Shown: positions 30,601 through 38,146 of the stretch, one piece after another
Layout of the letters: the number at the start of each line of letters is the position of its first letter
How positions within the stretch are numbered: the stretch's first letter is position 1
Assembly (NCBI GenBank): GCA_963776935.1
Contig: CAVZOP010000003.1
Location: 1 to 64,000 of the forward strand
Source of the DNA: JALOLG01 sp963776935
GTDB lineage: Bacteria; Actinomycetota; Acidimicrobiia; Acidimicrobiales; Ilumatobacteraceae
Direction: 5' to 3'
DNA length: 64,000 nucleotides
Notes under the pieces: model-generated
Database searches by the model: none
The model's input: the letters and a program-made list of their open reading frames with translations, nothing else
Told to the model about the DNA's origin: nothing
Translations under genes and position numbers: made by a program

Positions 30601-30878
30601 CCGAGCTGCTCGGCGCGCTCGACGGGATCCGCCCCGACGCCCGGTCCGGCCGACGCCCCGAACGCGATCGCCAACTCGGGCGGCATCTCGGGGAGCCTGA
30701 CCCGCAACTGCCGCAGGAGGCGTCCGGCGAGCTCGAGGCCGTGGCGCTCGTCGCCACACGTGAGCCACACGTGGGCCAGACCGTCGGTCCACGATCGCAC
30801 CGCCGTCGTCTTGCCGCTCCCGGCGGCGGCCGACACGACGGTGAGCGGAACGGACGTCACGCCCCCGGTTGCGGTCAC
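27639..30878 (-). CDS. Large MalT-like ATPase / BTAD-domain transcriptional regulator
   Basis: A 1079-aa regulator. Residues 10-25 hold Walker A VVSAAAGSGKTT and about residues 109-117 Walker B LTIVIDDLE, a STAND-type ATPase. The middle ~500 residues are Ala-rich TPR-like repeats. The last ~260 residues have an OmpR-type winged helix (KARDLFKMLLTRRGRPL, EQAMERLWPDDD) followed by a bacterial transcriptional activation domain (HEPYDETSHVRLVALLSRTGRHGEA). DNA binding at the C-terminus with an ATPase at the N-terminus is the reverse of SARP order. It follows dxs by 25 bp on the same strand. The target is unknown. Confidence 0.85.
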   Translation of the reverse strand: MTATGGVTSVPLTVVSAAAGSGKTTAVRSWTDGLAHVWLTCGDERHGLELAGRLLRQLRVRLPEMPPELAIAFGASAGPGVGADPVERAEQLGALIADALAESLRQPLTIVIDDLERIDGAMGPIRMIESLVRGAPPLLGIVLATRTSVPFSIARLRHTDAVIEVDGESLRLDRPTAAIVAGVRWPDAGSRTEEIVTFANGHPATLVMTAAAARRGGAAALDALLDAPIDAADARLDHVAAALVATLDPAARRILDDALVLGDTTRAELEALGHEVSSALIAELVADHLLDQRVGEVDSVHVSRAVSGLLQADSDRRRTVAEFGARSALALGDPTRSLRIAVDHGSDELVAAVLDDIGPAVVDDGAPSLVLDGIRRLPADEATRRASLAGRAAQALGEWDAAIRHYQEAASSGSSSAGDAWRHGLMLHLRGDIPSAIEVYDRGVAGPGDDRSDPALLAAFRGAAAWLTGDLLTARRLAEVALTSAARSNDDRALASAYTLAAMVAAADGDRIANDWNYVRALQHAERAGDALQVARIRSNRGSRLLEEGDYRAALAELDIAVRHADLGGYGAVLALALSNRGEVKTRIGRLDEARTDLGLAIDLLQRQGSRLVAYPTTVLARLFLVRGDVEQARSACERALATSGPTGDRQVTIVARMLLALALGDREPEQACEAAQAAAIDASGSLNVAEAWVVVGKLALARGMPDDARDAAGRAAEHARTRGDRWALAGAIEVEALADSADVTRRSRLLEARALYDELGCPVDVARMEVHLAALDHTGVAAGRLRAVTEIAHRVGARALSSRADQLLRAIEHHDEPPLRAIVLGAFAVTRDGDVVPNTAWQSRKARDLFKMLLTRRGRPLAREQAMERLWPDDDDPKLANRLSVAVATVRSVLDPGKAFDAEYFVKADGDSLRVDIEHVELDADRFLVAADAALVEHRRGDGDAATGMLAAAEAMYTGDVLEDDPYVDWHVALREEARAAYLAVAAALADRRVAGDDPDAAIRLLLRLLEHEPYDETSHVRLVALLSRTGRHGEARRRFQHYVDRMRELELEPRSFAATIGDAGVERRREPQGERRA

Positions 30879-30903
30879 CGTATTCGAGCAGCTCCGGGCT
30901 TGA

Positions 30904-32838
30904 TCACCGCATCGACTGGACGCTGGCTGCGATCCCGGCCGCGTCGAGGCCGAGCTGGGCGAGGATGTGGTCGGGCTTCCCCTGGGGGATGAACCGCGTC
31001 GGCAAACCGAGCACGAGCACGGGCACGCTCGGCGCCTGGACGCCGACCTGGTCGGCGATCGTCATGCCGATGCCGCCCTCACGGACGCCATCTTCGACGG
31101 TGACGACGACCTCGTGGCGGGCGGCGTCGGCGATCATGTCGGGATCGAGCGGGGCGCAGCACCGGACGTCCCACACGGTGGCGTCGACCCCGGTCGCGGC
31201 GAGCAGTTCGGCGGCCTTCAGCGCGTTGCCGACGAGCTTGCCGATCGCCAGGAGGCACACGGAGCCGTCGCCCTCGCGGACGCGGCGGGCGTGGATGCCC
31301 GATCCGACCTCGAGCTCACCGACGTGGCGTGCGGTGCCCTTCGGGTAGCGGATCGCGACCGGTCCCGCGTCGGCGAGGCGCATCGCGTCGTGCAGCATCT
31401 GGTGCAGCTCCTCGGCGCTCGACGGCGCGAGCACCCGCATCCCCGGCACCTTCGAGAGCAGCGCCATGTCGTAGACGCCGTGGTGGCTCGGTCCGTCGTC
31501 GCCGGTGATGCCGGCGCGGTCGAGGCAGAACACCACCGGGAGCCGGTGCAGGGCGACGTCGTACACGACCTGGTCCCACGCTCGCGAGAGGAACGTCGAG
31601 TAGATCGCGACGACCGGACGGAGCCCGCCCATCGCCATCCCAGCCGCGCCGGTGACGGCGTGTTGCTCGGCGATCCCGACGTCGAAGAAGCGCTCGGGGC
31701 AGTGCCGTTGGAACGGCAGCAGACCGGTCGGGCCTGGCATCGCGGCCGTGACCGCGACGAGTCGCGGTTCGAGCTCGGCCTCCTTGATGATCGCCTCGGC
31801 GAACGCCTGCGTGTAACCCGTGGGAACGGCCTTCGGCGGACCCGTGAGCGGGTCGAACACGGGCGCGTCGTGGAGGTGCTTCTCGTCGTCGTCTTCGGCC
31901 GGCGGGTAGCCGCGGCCCTTCTGCGTGAGCACGTGAACAACGATCGGACCTTCCGCCGACAGCTCGATGGCGTTGCGGAAGGCCTGCTCGAGCTCGACGA
32001 TGTCATGCCCGTCGACGGGGCCGACGTAGCGCACGCCGAGCGCCTCGAAGAACGATGGCGGCTGCAGGAACTCACGCACACCGGCCTTCAACGCGTCGAC
32101 GGCCCGTTCGGCTGGCGTGCCGACCACCGGCAGGTTGTGGAGGAACTCCTCGAGCCGGCGCTGACGGCGCACGTACACCGGGTTCAGCCGGATGTCGGTC
32201 AGGGCGCTCGCCAGGCGCTCGCCGATCCGACTGTTGAGGCTCGGGTGGTCCTCGCGAGGGTCACGCGGCTGGGAGTTGGCGGACAGGTTCGACACCGTGG
32301 GCGCGTAGCTGCGTCCGTTGTCGTTGAGCACGATGATCACCGGACGGCGACTGTGGCCGAGGTTGTTGAGCGCTTCGTAGGCGATCCCGCCGGTCATCGC
32401 ACCGTCGCCGATCACGGCCACGATGTGGCGGTGCTTGTCGGTACCAGCAGCGCGCGCTACGGCCATCCCGTAGGCGTACGAGAGCACGGTCGACGCGTGG
32501 CTGTTCTCGATGTAGTCGTGGGGGCTCTCCTCACGGCTCGGATATCCCGACAAGCCGCCCGCCTGGCGCAGCTCGTCGAACCGGTCGCGACGGCCGGTGA
32601 CGATCTTGTGGACGTAGGCCTGGTGACCCGTGTCCCAGAGGATCGCGTCGGTGGGCGAGTCGAACACCCGGTGCAGCGCGAGTGACAACTCGACGGCGCC
32701 GAGGTTCGAGCCGAGGTGACCACTGCTCTTGGCAACCGCCTCGACGATGAAGTCGCGAATCTCACCCGCCAGGTCGGCGAGCTCCGTCGGGGAGAGCCCG
32801 CGCAGATCCGCAGGCTCGTTGATCCGTTCCAGCAACAT
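30904..32838 (-). CDS. dxs: 1-deoxy-D-xylulose-5-phosphate synthase
   Basis: A 644-aa TPP enzyme and first step of the MEP isoprenoid pathway, condensing pyruvate and glyceraldehyde 3-phosphate. Visible motifs are GHLGSNLGAVELSLALH, WDTGHQAYVHKI, the TPP-binding VIGDGAMTGGIAYEALNN, and the DRAG signature CLDRAGITGDDGPSHHG. Length and order are canonical. It depends on TPP, linking it to the thiamine operon at 8-12 kb. PAP2 lies upstream (14 bp) and the BTAD regulator downstream on the same strand. Confidence 0.96.
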   Translation of the reverse strand: MLLERINEPADLRGLSPTELADLAGEIRDFIVEAVAKSSGHLGSNLGAVELSLALHRVFDSPTDAILWDTGHQAYVHKIVTGRRDRFDELRQAGGLSGYPSREESPHDYIENSHASTVLSYAYGMAVARAAGTDKHRHIVAVIGDGAMTGGIAYEALNNLGHSRRPVIIVLNDNGRSYAPTVSNLSANSQPRDPREDHPSLNSRIGERLASALTDIRLNPVYVRRQRRLEEFLHNLPVVGTPAERAVDALKAGVREFLQPPSFFEALGVRYVGPVDGHDIVELEQAFRNAIELSAEGPIVVHVLTQKGRGYPPAEDDDEKHLHDAPVFDPLTGPPKAVPTGYTQAFAEAIIKEAELEPRLVAVTAAMPGPTGLLPFQRHCPERFFDVGIAEQHAVTGAAGMAMGGLRPVVAIYSTFLSRAWDQVVYDVALHRLPVVFCLDRAGITGDDGPSHHGVYDMALLSKVPGMRVLAPSSAEELHQMLHDAMRLADAGPVAIRYPKGTARHVGELEVGSGIHARRVREGDGSVCLLAIGKLVGNALKAAELLAATGVDATVWDVRCCAPLDPDMIADAARHEVVVTVEDGVREGGIGMTIADQVGVQAPSVPVLVLGLPTRFIPQGKPDHILAQLGLDAAGIAASVQSMR

Positions 32839-32851
32839 GCGGAGTCCGACG

Positions 32852-33799
32852 CTACCCGTGATCCGGATGATGCGCTGCGCACTTCAGACCAGGGGCTCCG
32901 GCGGGAGCACCGGATGCCGATCCCGGCGGTCCCGATGCCGCTGCCCGACGGTCGAGTCGGTCGGTGTTCCAGCGGTGCAATCCGAACCCGACCACGATCC
33001 CGATGCCGAGCGCCGCCAGTCCACCGAGACCGTCGATCCAGTAGTGGTTGCCGGTGACGACGATGCAGAACAGCGTCGCGACCGGATAGAGCAGCCACAG
33101 GATGCGACTCCATCGTCGACGCAGCAATGGCCACACCGCGACGACGCACCACGCCGACCAGCCGATGTGCAGGCTCGGCATCGCGGCGTACTGGTTGGAG
33201 ATCGACGCCATCGTCTCCGAGTCGAATGACCATGGGCCGCCGTACTCGGCGAGCGTGTCGACGAAGCCGAACCCGTCCTCGCTGTCGCCGCGACGGTCGG
33301 AGGGGATGCACGCGCCGCCGAACGCGACCTCGTCGTGTGTCGCCTGCACGGGGCACGGCTCGTCGAGCAGACGCGGCGGCATCAACGGGAAGAACGCGAA
33401 GCCGACGATCGCCAGCGCGGTCGTCACCGCGAGGGCGTTGCGGTGCTGCGGGAAGACCTCCGGGCGCCGCACGAAGAGCACGATGAAGACGCCCAGGGTG
33501 ACGGCGAAGTGGGCGACGCCGTAGTACGTGTTCCAGAACTGCAAGAACGTGCGGTACGGCAAGAACCAGTCTTGGATCGTCTCCTCGTGGAAGGTGCCGA
33601 TCGTGTCCTCCCACCCGATGACTCGCATGGCGTTGTTGAACGCGTGGTCGGGCACGCCGTCGGCCGCGATGCGGTTGGAGCCGAACAGGTTCCGCGTCGT
33701 CGAGTACACCAGGTAGAAGGCCGTGACGATCAGGGCTTCCTTCCACCAGAACAGCCGGTGCGGACGAGACGACAGGGTGTCGGGCTCGGCCACCTGCAT
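32852..33799 (-). CDS. PAP2-superfamily membrane phosphatase (inositolphosphotransferase-like)
   Basis: A 315-aa membrane protein with about six helices. The C-terminal half carries the PAP2 motifs: NQYAAMPSLHIGWSAW (SxxH) and TGNHYWIDGLGG (HxxxD with catalytic His). The architecture with an N-terminal ALIVTAFYLVYSTTRNLFG helix resembles PAP2_3 proteins related to inositol-phosphoryl transferases and lipid phosphatases. Being cotranscribed with dxs, it may act on isoprenoid or glycerolipid phosphates; that is inference. It starts at ATG 33799. Confidence 0.85.
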   Translation of the reverse strand: MQVAEPDTLSSRPHRLFWWKEALIVTAFYLVYSTTRNLFGSNRIAADGVPDHAFNNAMRVIGWEDTIGTFHEETIQDWFLPYRTFLQFWNTYYGVAHFAVTLGVFIVLFVRRPEVFPQHRNALAVTTALAIVGFAFFPLMPPRLLDEPCPVQATHDEVAFGGACIPSDRRGDSEDGFGFVDTLAEYGGPWSFDSETMASISNQYAAMPSLHIGWSAWCVVAVWPLLRRRWSRILWLLYPVATLFCIVVTGNHYWIDGLGGLAALGIGIVVGFGLHRWNTDRLDRRAAASGPPGSASGAPAGAPGLKCAAHHPDHG

Positions 33800-33837
33800 A
33801 GGTGGTACAGACTACGCCCGGAGTACGGTTCGACGCC

Positions 33838-35492
33838 GTGGAACCCGCGATGAAAACCGCTGCGCAGAGCGTCGACGAGATCGTTGCCGGACACGCGGGC
33901 GAGCAAGCGGTGGCGGCGCTGCGGCAGTTCGGGACCGACGTGATGTTCACGCTGAACGGTGGGCACATCTGGCCGCTCTACGAGGCCGCGCGGAACCAGG
34001 GGATGAGGGTCGTCGACACCCGCCACGAGCAGTCCGCGACGTTCGCCGCCGAGGGCTACGCCAAGCTGACCAGGCGCCCGGGGCTGGCGGCGCTCACCGC
34101 CGGGCCGGGGATCACCAACGGTGTCTCGGCGGTGACATCGGCGTGGTTCAACGGGTCGCCGCTCGTCGTGCTCGGCGGACGGGCGCCACAGGGTCGTTGG
34201 GGGTCGGGGTCGTTGCAGGAGCTCGACCACGTACCGATCCTGGCGTCGATCACCAAGTCGGCGGCCACCGTCACCGATTCCGCGGCGGCCGGCAAGATGG
34301 TGTTCGATGCCGCCCGTCTGGCCAACACGCCACATCGCGGGCCGGTCTTCCTCGACTTCCCACTCGACGTGTTCGGTCCCGCGTCGGGTGAGGTCCCGAG
34401 CGGCGACTCACTCGACGGCGCCGGCGCGTCCCCGACGACGCGGCGTGTGCCGCACTCGGCGAGCTGATCGCGGCGGCCGAGCGTCCGGCGTTCATCGTCG
34501 GGTCCGACGTGTACTGGGACGGCGCCTGGCCCGAACTGCGGGCGGCTGTCGAGCACCTGCGGGTGCCGTGCTTCTTCAACGGGCTCGGGCGGGGCACGTT
34601 GCCGGCGGACCACGAGCTCGCCTTTCTCCGCACGCGCGGTCTGCTGAAGGGCCGGGCCGATCTCGTCGTCGTGCTCGGCACACCGCTCGACTTCCGCCTC
34701 GGGTTCGGCCGCTACGGCGACGCGGTCGTCGCCCACGTCGTCGACTCGCCCGAACAGCGGGCCGCCCACATCGGCGTACTGACCGTCGCCGGGGACCTCC
34801 GCCTCACGTTGCGGGCGCTCGCCGAGTCGGCCGGCAAACGAGCTGACCACGAGGCGTGGATCGCCGAGCTGACGGATGCCGAGCGCGCCGCCGCCGCCGC
34901 CGAGGCCGACGTCCTCAGTGCCGATGCCGATCCGATCAAGCCGGCGCGGGTGTACGGCGAGCTCCGCCGCCGGTTGGAGCGCGACGCGGTGGTGATCTGC
35001 GACGGCGGCGACTTCGCGTCGTACGCCGGCAAGTTCGTCGAGGTGTTCGAGCCCGGGTGCTGGCTCGACACCGGTCCGTACGGGTGCCTCGGCAACGGCA
35101 TGGGATACGCGATCGCGGCGCGCGTCGCCCGCCCGTCGTCGCAGGTCGTCGTGCTGCTCGGCGACGGTGCCGCTGGCTTCAGCCTGATGGACGTCGACTC
35201 GCTCGTGCGTCACAAGCTGCCGGTCGTGATGGTCGTCGGCAACAACGGGATGTGGGGCCTCGAGAAGCACCCGATGCAGATGATCTACGGCTGGGACGTG
35301 GCGTGCGACCTACAGCCCGGCTGCCGGTACGACGAGGTCGTGCGGTCGCTCGGCGGCGACGGCGAGCTGGTCACGTCGCCGGCCGACATCGGCCCGGCCC
35401 TCGACCGCGCCTTCGCCAGCGGCGTCCCGTACATGGTGAACATCGTCACCGACCCCACCGACATCTACCCCAGATCCAGCAACCTCGCCTGA
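33838..35492 (+). CDS. IlvG (Rv1820)-type acetolactate-synthase-like TPP enzyme (frameshifted)
   Basis: About 550 aa. The N-terminal half has FTLNGGHIWPLYEAA, DTRHEQSATFAAEGYAKLTR (catalytic Glu of the PYR domain) and LTAGPGITNGVSA; the C-terminal half has LGDGAAGFSLMDVDSLVRH (TPP/Mg motif) and GNNGMWGLEKHPMQ, and ends YPRSSNLA as in mycobacterial IlvG. At about 34430 the frame changes by -1 or +2 (context ggcgccggcgcgtcc), between the PYR and central domains. It probably acts in branched-chain or 2-oxoacid metabolism. GTG 33838 follows a TACGGT box by 8 nt; ATG 33850 is an alternative. Confidence 0.85.
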
Positions 35493-35532
35493 CGAGCGCC
35501 CCCGGACTCCCCGGTCCACTTGAGCTCCGGCC

Positions 35533-35678
35533 GTTCTGTCCGGACTCGTGCACCACCGTTCGCGCGCTGTGGCGTTCCGTCCGGATTCGTGCACCGTCTT
35601 GCGTGCAGCGCTGGCGCTCTGTGCGGATTCGTGCACCACCGTGGGCGGCGTTGTGGAGTTCTGTCCGGATTCGTGCAC
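35533..35678 (+). repeat. Four-copy 41-42-bp tandem repeat (family B)
   Basis: Units begin at 35533, 35574, 35616 and 35658. Each starts with a conserved half near gttctgtccggattcgtgca followed by about 20 less conserved bases. The array lies between the stop of the IlvG-like gene and the AbiEi-like pseudogene. Two further units with the same 42-bp period lie on the other side of that pseudogene. Confidence 0.85.
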
Positions 35679-35791
35679 ACCGACGTCGTGATTTTGCTAT
35701 CCGGTGTCGGGGCTGTGGGCGAGGGGCGCGGCATACCGATAGCTTTTCGCGGGCCGGCTTCCCCTGATCCCTGTCGCAGCGGAGGCCGTCC

Positions 35792-36724
35792 ATGAGCCCA
35801 CCCGTCCCACCCGCCGTGCTCACGCATGCCCGAGCCCAGTACGGGTTGGTCACGCTCGCACAACTCAACAAGGCTCGAGTATCTCGCCGTCGTCGAACCG
35901 AGTTGCTCGAATCTCGATTCCTCGAACCGGTGCACCGAGGGGTCTATCGACTCGGGAGCCACGACGTGGGCTTCGAACAGAGTTGCCTCGCCGCGTGCCT
36001 GGCCCTGTCCGACGCAGTCATCAGCGGACCGTCGGCGGGTCGGCTGCTCGGGCTGCGTCGGATGCCGACGGGTCTCGTCCACGTGTTGGTGAAGACCAGG
36101 AACACCGAGCTCGACAACGTCGTGATCCACCGCACCACGGCGCTCAGTCGCGCCGACTGGACGACGCGCAAGGAAGACGGTATTCGCGTCCTACGTCCGG
36201 TGCGGCTCGCTGTCGACCTCGCCCGACATCTCGACGACCACGATCTCGAGTCCGTGATCGAGCAGTTGATCGATCGCAGGACTCGTGTCGATCCCGCCCT
36301 GCACGGGTGCGGGAGCCGGCTCGCGGGGTCGGGGCCGTGACGGCATTCGGCGGTTCGGGCACGGGTGCTTGAACGGCCGGTCCGTGTGGAACAAGCCCAA
36401 GGATTCGGATCTCGAGGTGCGATTGTTCCGTGCCCTCGCGGCGCAACGGTGTCGTTCTCGAGACCCAGGTGCGCATCGAACTTGGCGCCGGTCAGTGGTT
36501 GCATCTCGACGGTGCGGACCGGGAGCGCCGATTCGGTGTGGAGGTCGACCACGTCACGTGGCATGGCGGTGCGACTCGCGACCCAGCACGACAAGTGGCG
36601 GGATCGGCAGGCGATGCGTCTCGGCTGGCTGGTCGCGCGGGTCACCGACGAGGACATCGAGCAGCGGCTGAACGCGACAGTCGCCGAACTGAGCGAGATC
36701 CACCGCCTGCGCTCGGCCGCGTGA
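35792..36724 (+). pseudogene. AbiEi/DUF559-type protein, frame broken three times
   Basis: The N-terminal 180 residues form an AbiEi-like winged helix (YGLVTLAQLNKARVSRRR, FLEPVHRGVYRLGS) plus a linking domain (AACLALSDAVISGPSAGRLLG). The C-terminus is a Vsr/DUF559 nuclease-like fold (FGVEVDHVTWHGG, HDKWRDRQAMRLGWLVARVTD). Shifts near 36315, 36443 and 36573 separate the parts; all are net +1, and text between LFRALAAQ and VVLETQVR looks shortened. Removing three bases would give ~309 aa. Family members sit near antitoxin or defence genes but are often solitary. The locus is bracketed by the same 42-bp repeats on both sides. Confidence 0.7.
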
Positions 36725-36738
36725 CGGGAGCGCCTCCC

Positions 36739-36804
36739 GTTCTCTCCGGACTGGTGCGCACACGTCGGCAGCGTTCCACCGTTCTGCGCGGATTCAGGCA
36801 CGCG
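36739..36804 (+). repeat. Two family-B repeat units downstream of the AbiEi-like gene
   Basis: Units start at 36739 (gttctctccggactggtgcg) and 36781 (gttctgcgcggattcaggca), exactly 42 bp apart and in the same orientation as the array at 35533-35678. They occupy the gap between the pseudogene and the convergent lipoprotein gene. Confidence 0.7.
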
Positions 36805-36858
36805 GGTGAGGGCGGGGCGGCGTGACCGGGATCGACTCGGGCGGCGCGTGGGAGTGGG

Positions 36859-37665
36859 CTACTGGCAGATCGTGCCGGGGGCGGGGACGATCGCGCCGTT
36901 GACGATGTCGTAGCCGCTGATGTCGCGACGCAGCACCTCGGCGGATACGAGGACCGATTCGTCGGCGGCTGCTGAACCGTTGTGCTCGAGGTACCACTCC
37001 ATGGCCACCTCGAGCGTCCGTCGATTCGTGTAGCACTCGTCCTGGTTCACCGGGAGCGGATCGGGGCCGGGGTCTGGGAGCGCGGAAGTCGTGTCTTCGA
37101 CCACCTCGATCCCCTCGCAGACTCCACCCGGTGAGTTGACGACGTTGCCGGCGGGGTCCACGTCGAACACCACGTCGGTTTCGAGCAATAGCCCGGCGTC
37201 GACGAGTGCCTGTTCGGTGGGCACCACACTCGTGCCGTTCATCGCGTAGTACGCCTCGATCGCGATCCGCATCGTCTTGAACCGGATCGAGCACGCCCGC
37301 ACCGTCACCGGGTCCACCGTCGTTTCCGGCGCAGCTGCTGCCGCGTCGGCGGGCGCCGCGGCGCATCCGGAGTCGGGGGCGGGGACGACCTGCCCGCCGA
37401 CGATGTCGTAGAGCTGCGACTCCGACCGCAGCCAGTCCGGGACGAGGTCCGACTCGGCGGCCGGAGGGCCGGCGTTGAGCAACGTGAAGTTGTCGTACGC
37501 GGCCTGCAACGTCGAGAGGTCGGCGTCACACGCCAGCGAGCTGCTCTGGGCGATGGCCGAGATCCCGGGTTTCACGACGACTTCCGCCGGCGAGTTCGCG
37601 CCGCACGCGGTCAGCACGCCGAAGCCGAGCGCCGCGAGTGACCCGATGAACGCCTTTACCTGCAC
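36859..37665 (-). CDS. Lipoprotein with three cysteine-paired repeats, pseudopilin-like
   Basis: A 268-aa exported protein; residues 1-21 (AFIGSLAALGFGVLTAC) are a lipoprotein signal. Three repeats of ~60 residues follow, each opening with a Cys, a helix with an (A)xxxY/W, NG or N near the helix end, E-x-x-LV, then YDIVxGxVVPAP-type strands and a closing Cys: about residues 46-106, 124-184 and 207-268. The pattern resembles the C-terminal beta-part of type II pseudopilins. No enzyme motif is seen. It overlaps the upstream thioesterase gene by 10 nt, so the two are cotranscribed. Confidence 0.7.
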   Translation of the reverse strand: MQVKAFIGSLAALGFGVLTACGANSPAEVVVKPGISAIAQSSSLACDADLSTLQAAYDNFTLLNAGPPAAESDLVPDWLRSESQLYDIVGGQVVPAPDSGCAAAPADAAAAAPETTVDPVTVRACSIRFKTMRIAIEAYYAMNGTSVVPTEQALVDAGLLLETDVVFDVDPAGNVVNSPGGVCEGIEVVEDTTSALPDPGPDPLPVNQDECYTNRRTLEVAMEWYLEHNGSAAADESVLVSAEVLRRDISGYDIVNGAIVPAPGTICQ

Positions 37666-38033
37666 TTGCTCATGAACCTCTCGAGGTCGACGACGACGCG
37701 GGTCACCTTTCCAGCGGCAACCAGCCCTCGTTCATCGGACGCCGAGACGGTGAACGTGAGGCGCCGGCCCTCGATCCGCTCGAGCACGGCCTCGGCGACG
37801 ACCTCGGCCCCGACCGGAGTCGGGAGCAGGTGGTCGACGCGGACCCGCATCCCCACGCTGGTGGTGCCGTCGTCGAGGCGGTTCTCGAGCGCCCTGCAGG
37901 CAGCTTCCTCGACGAGCGCGACCACTCGTGGCGTCCCCAGGACGTCGACCGAGCCGGACCCGAGTGCCCGCGCGGTATCCGCGTCGGTCACCCTCAATCT
38001 CACCTCGCCGCGCAGTCCCGTCGCCAGATTCAC
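37656..38033 (-). CDS. Hotdog-fold thioesterase (fluoroacetyl-CoA thioesterase-like)
   Basis: A 125-aa protein with the FlK-like pattern: DVLGTPRVVALVEEAACRAL (helix with catalytic Glu), TSVGMRVRVDHLLPTPVG (conserved His after a Gly-Met turn) and a final strand KVTRVVVDLERF. This family hydrolyses small acyl-CoA thioesters. GTG 38033 is the start; a minus-strand TAGCGT box 8 nt upstream fits a leaderless transcript. It is divergent from tldD. Confidence 0.8.
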   Translation of the reverse strand: MNLATGLRGEVRLRVTDADTARALGSGSVDVLGTPRVVALVEEAACRALENRLDDGTTSVGMRVRVDHLLPTPVGAEVVAEAVLERIEGRRLTFTVSASDERGLVAAGKVTRVVVDLERFMSKCR

Positions 38034-38133
38034 CGGCGTTCACGCTAACGGTTCGTATCGCGGAACGGGCTTCGACTCGAACGTCGCCCCCCGCCTGACC
38101 AGCCTGTTGCGGCGCGGCTGGGAGCGGTCCCCG

Positions 38134-38139
38134 TAGCAT
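38134..38139 (+). promoter_or_regulatory. TAnnnT promoter box of tldD
   Basis: TAGCAT ends 7 nt before GTG 38147, with no ribosome site between, consistent with leaderless transcription. Confidence 0.45.
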
Positions 38140-38146
38140 CTGCTCC

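Noticed and set aside
35533..35678. Possible CRISPR array (four direct repeats with ~20-bp spacers)
   Set aside because: The repeat core varies between copies, the intervening sequence is itself partly conserved, the period is only 41-42 bp, and no cas gene is nearby. It is a degenerate tandem intergenic repeat.
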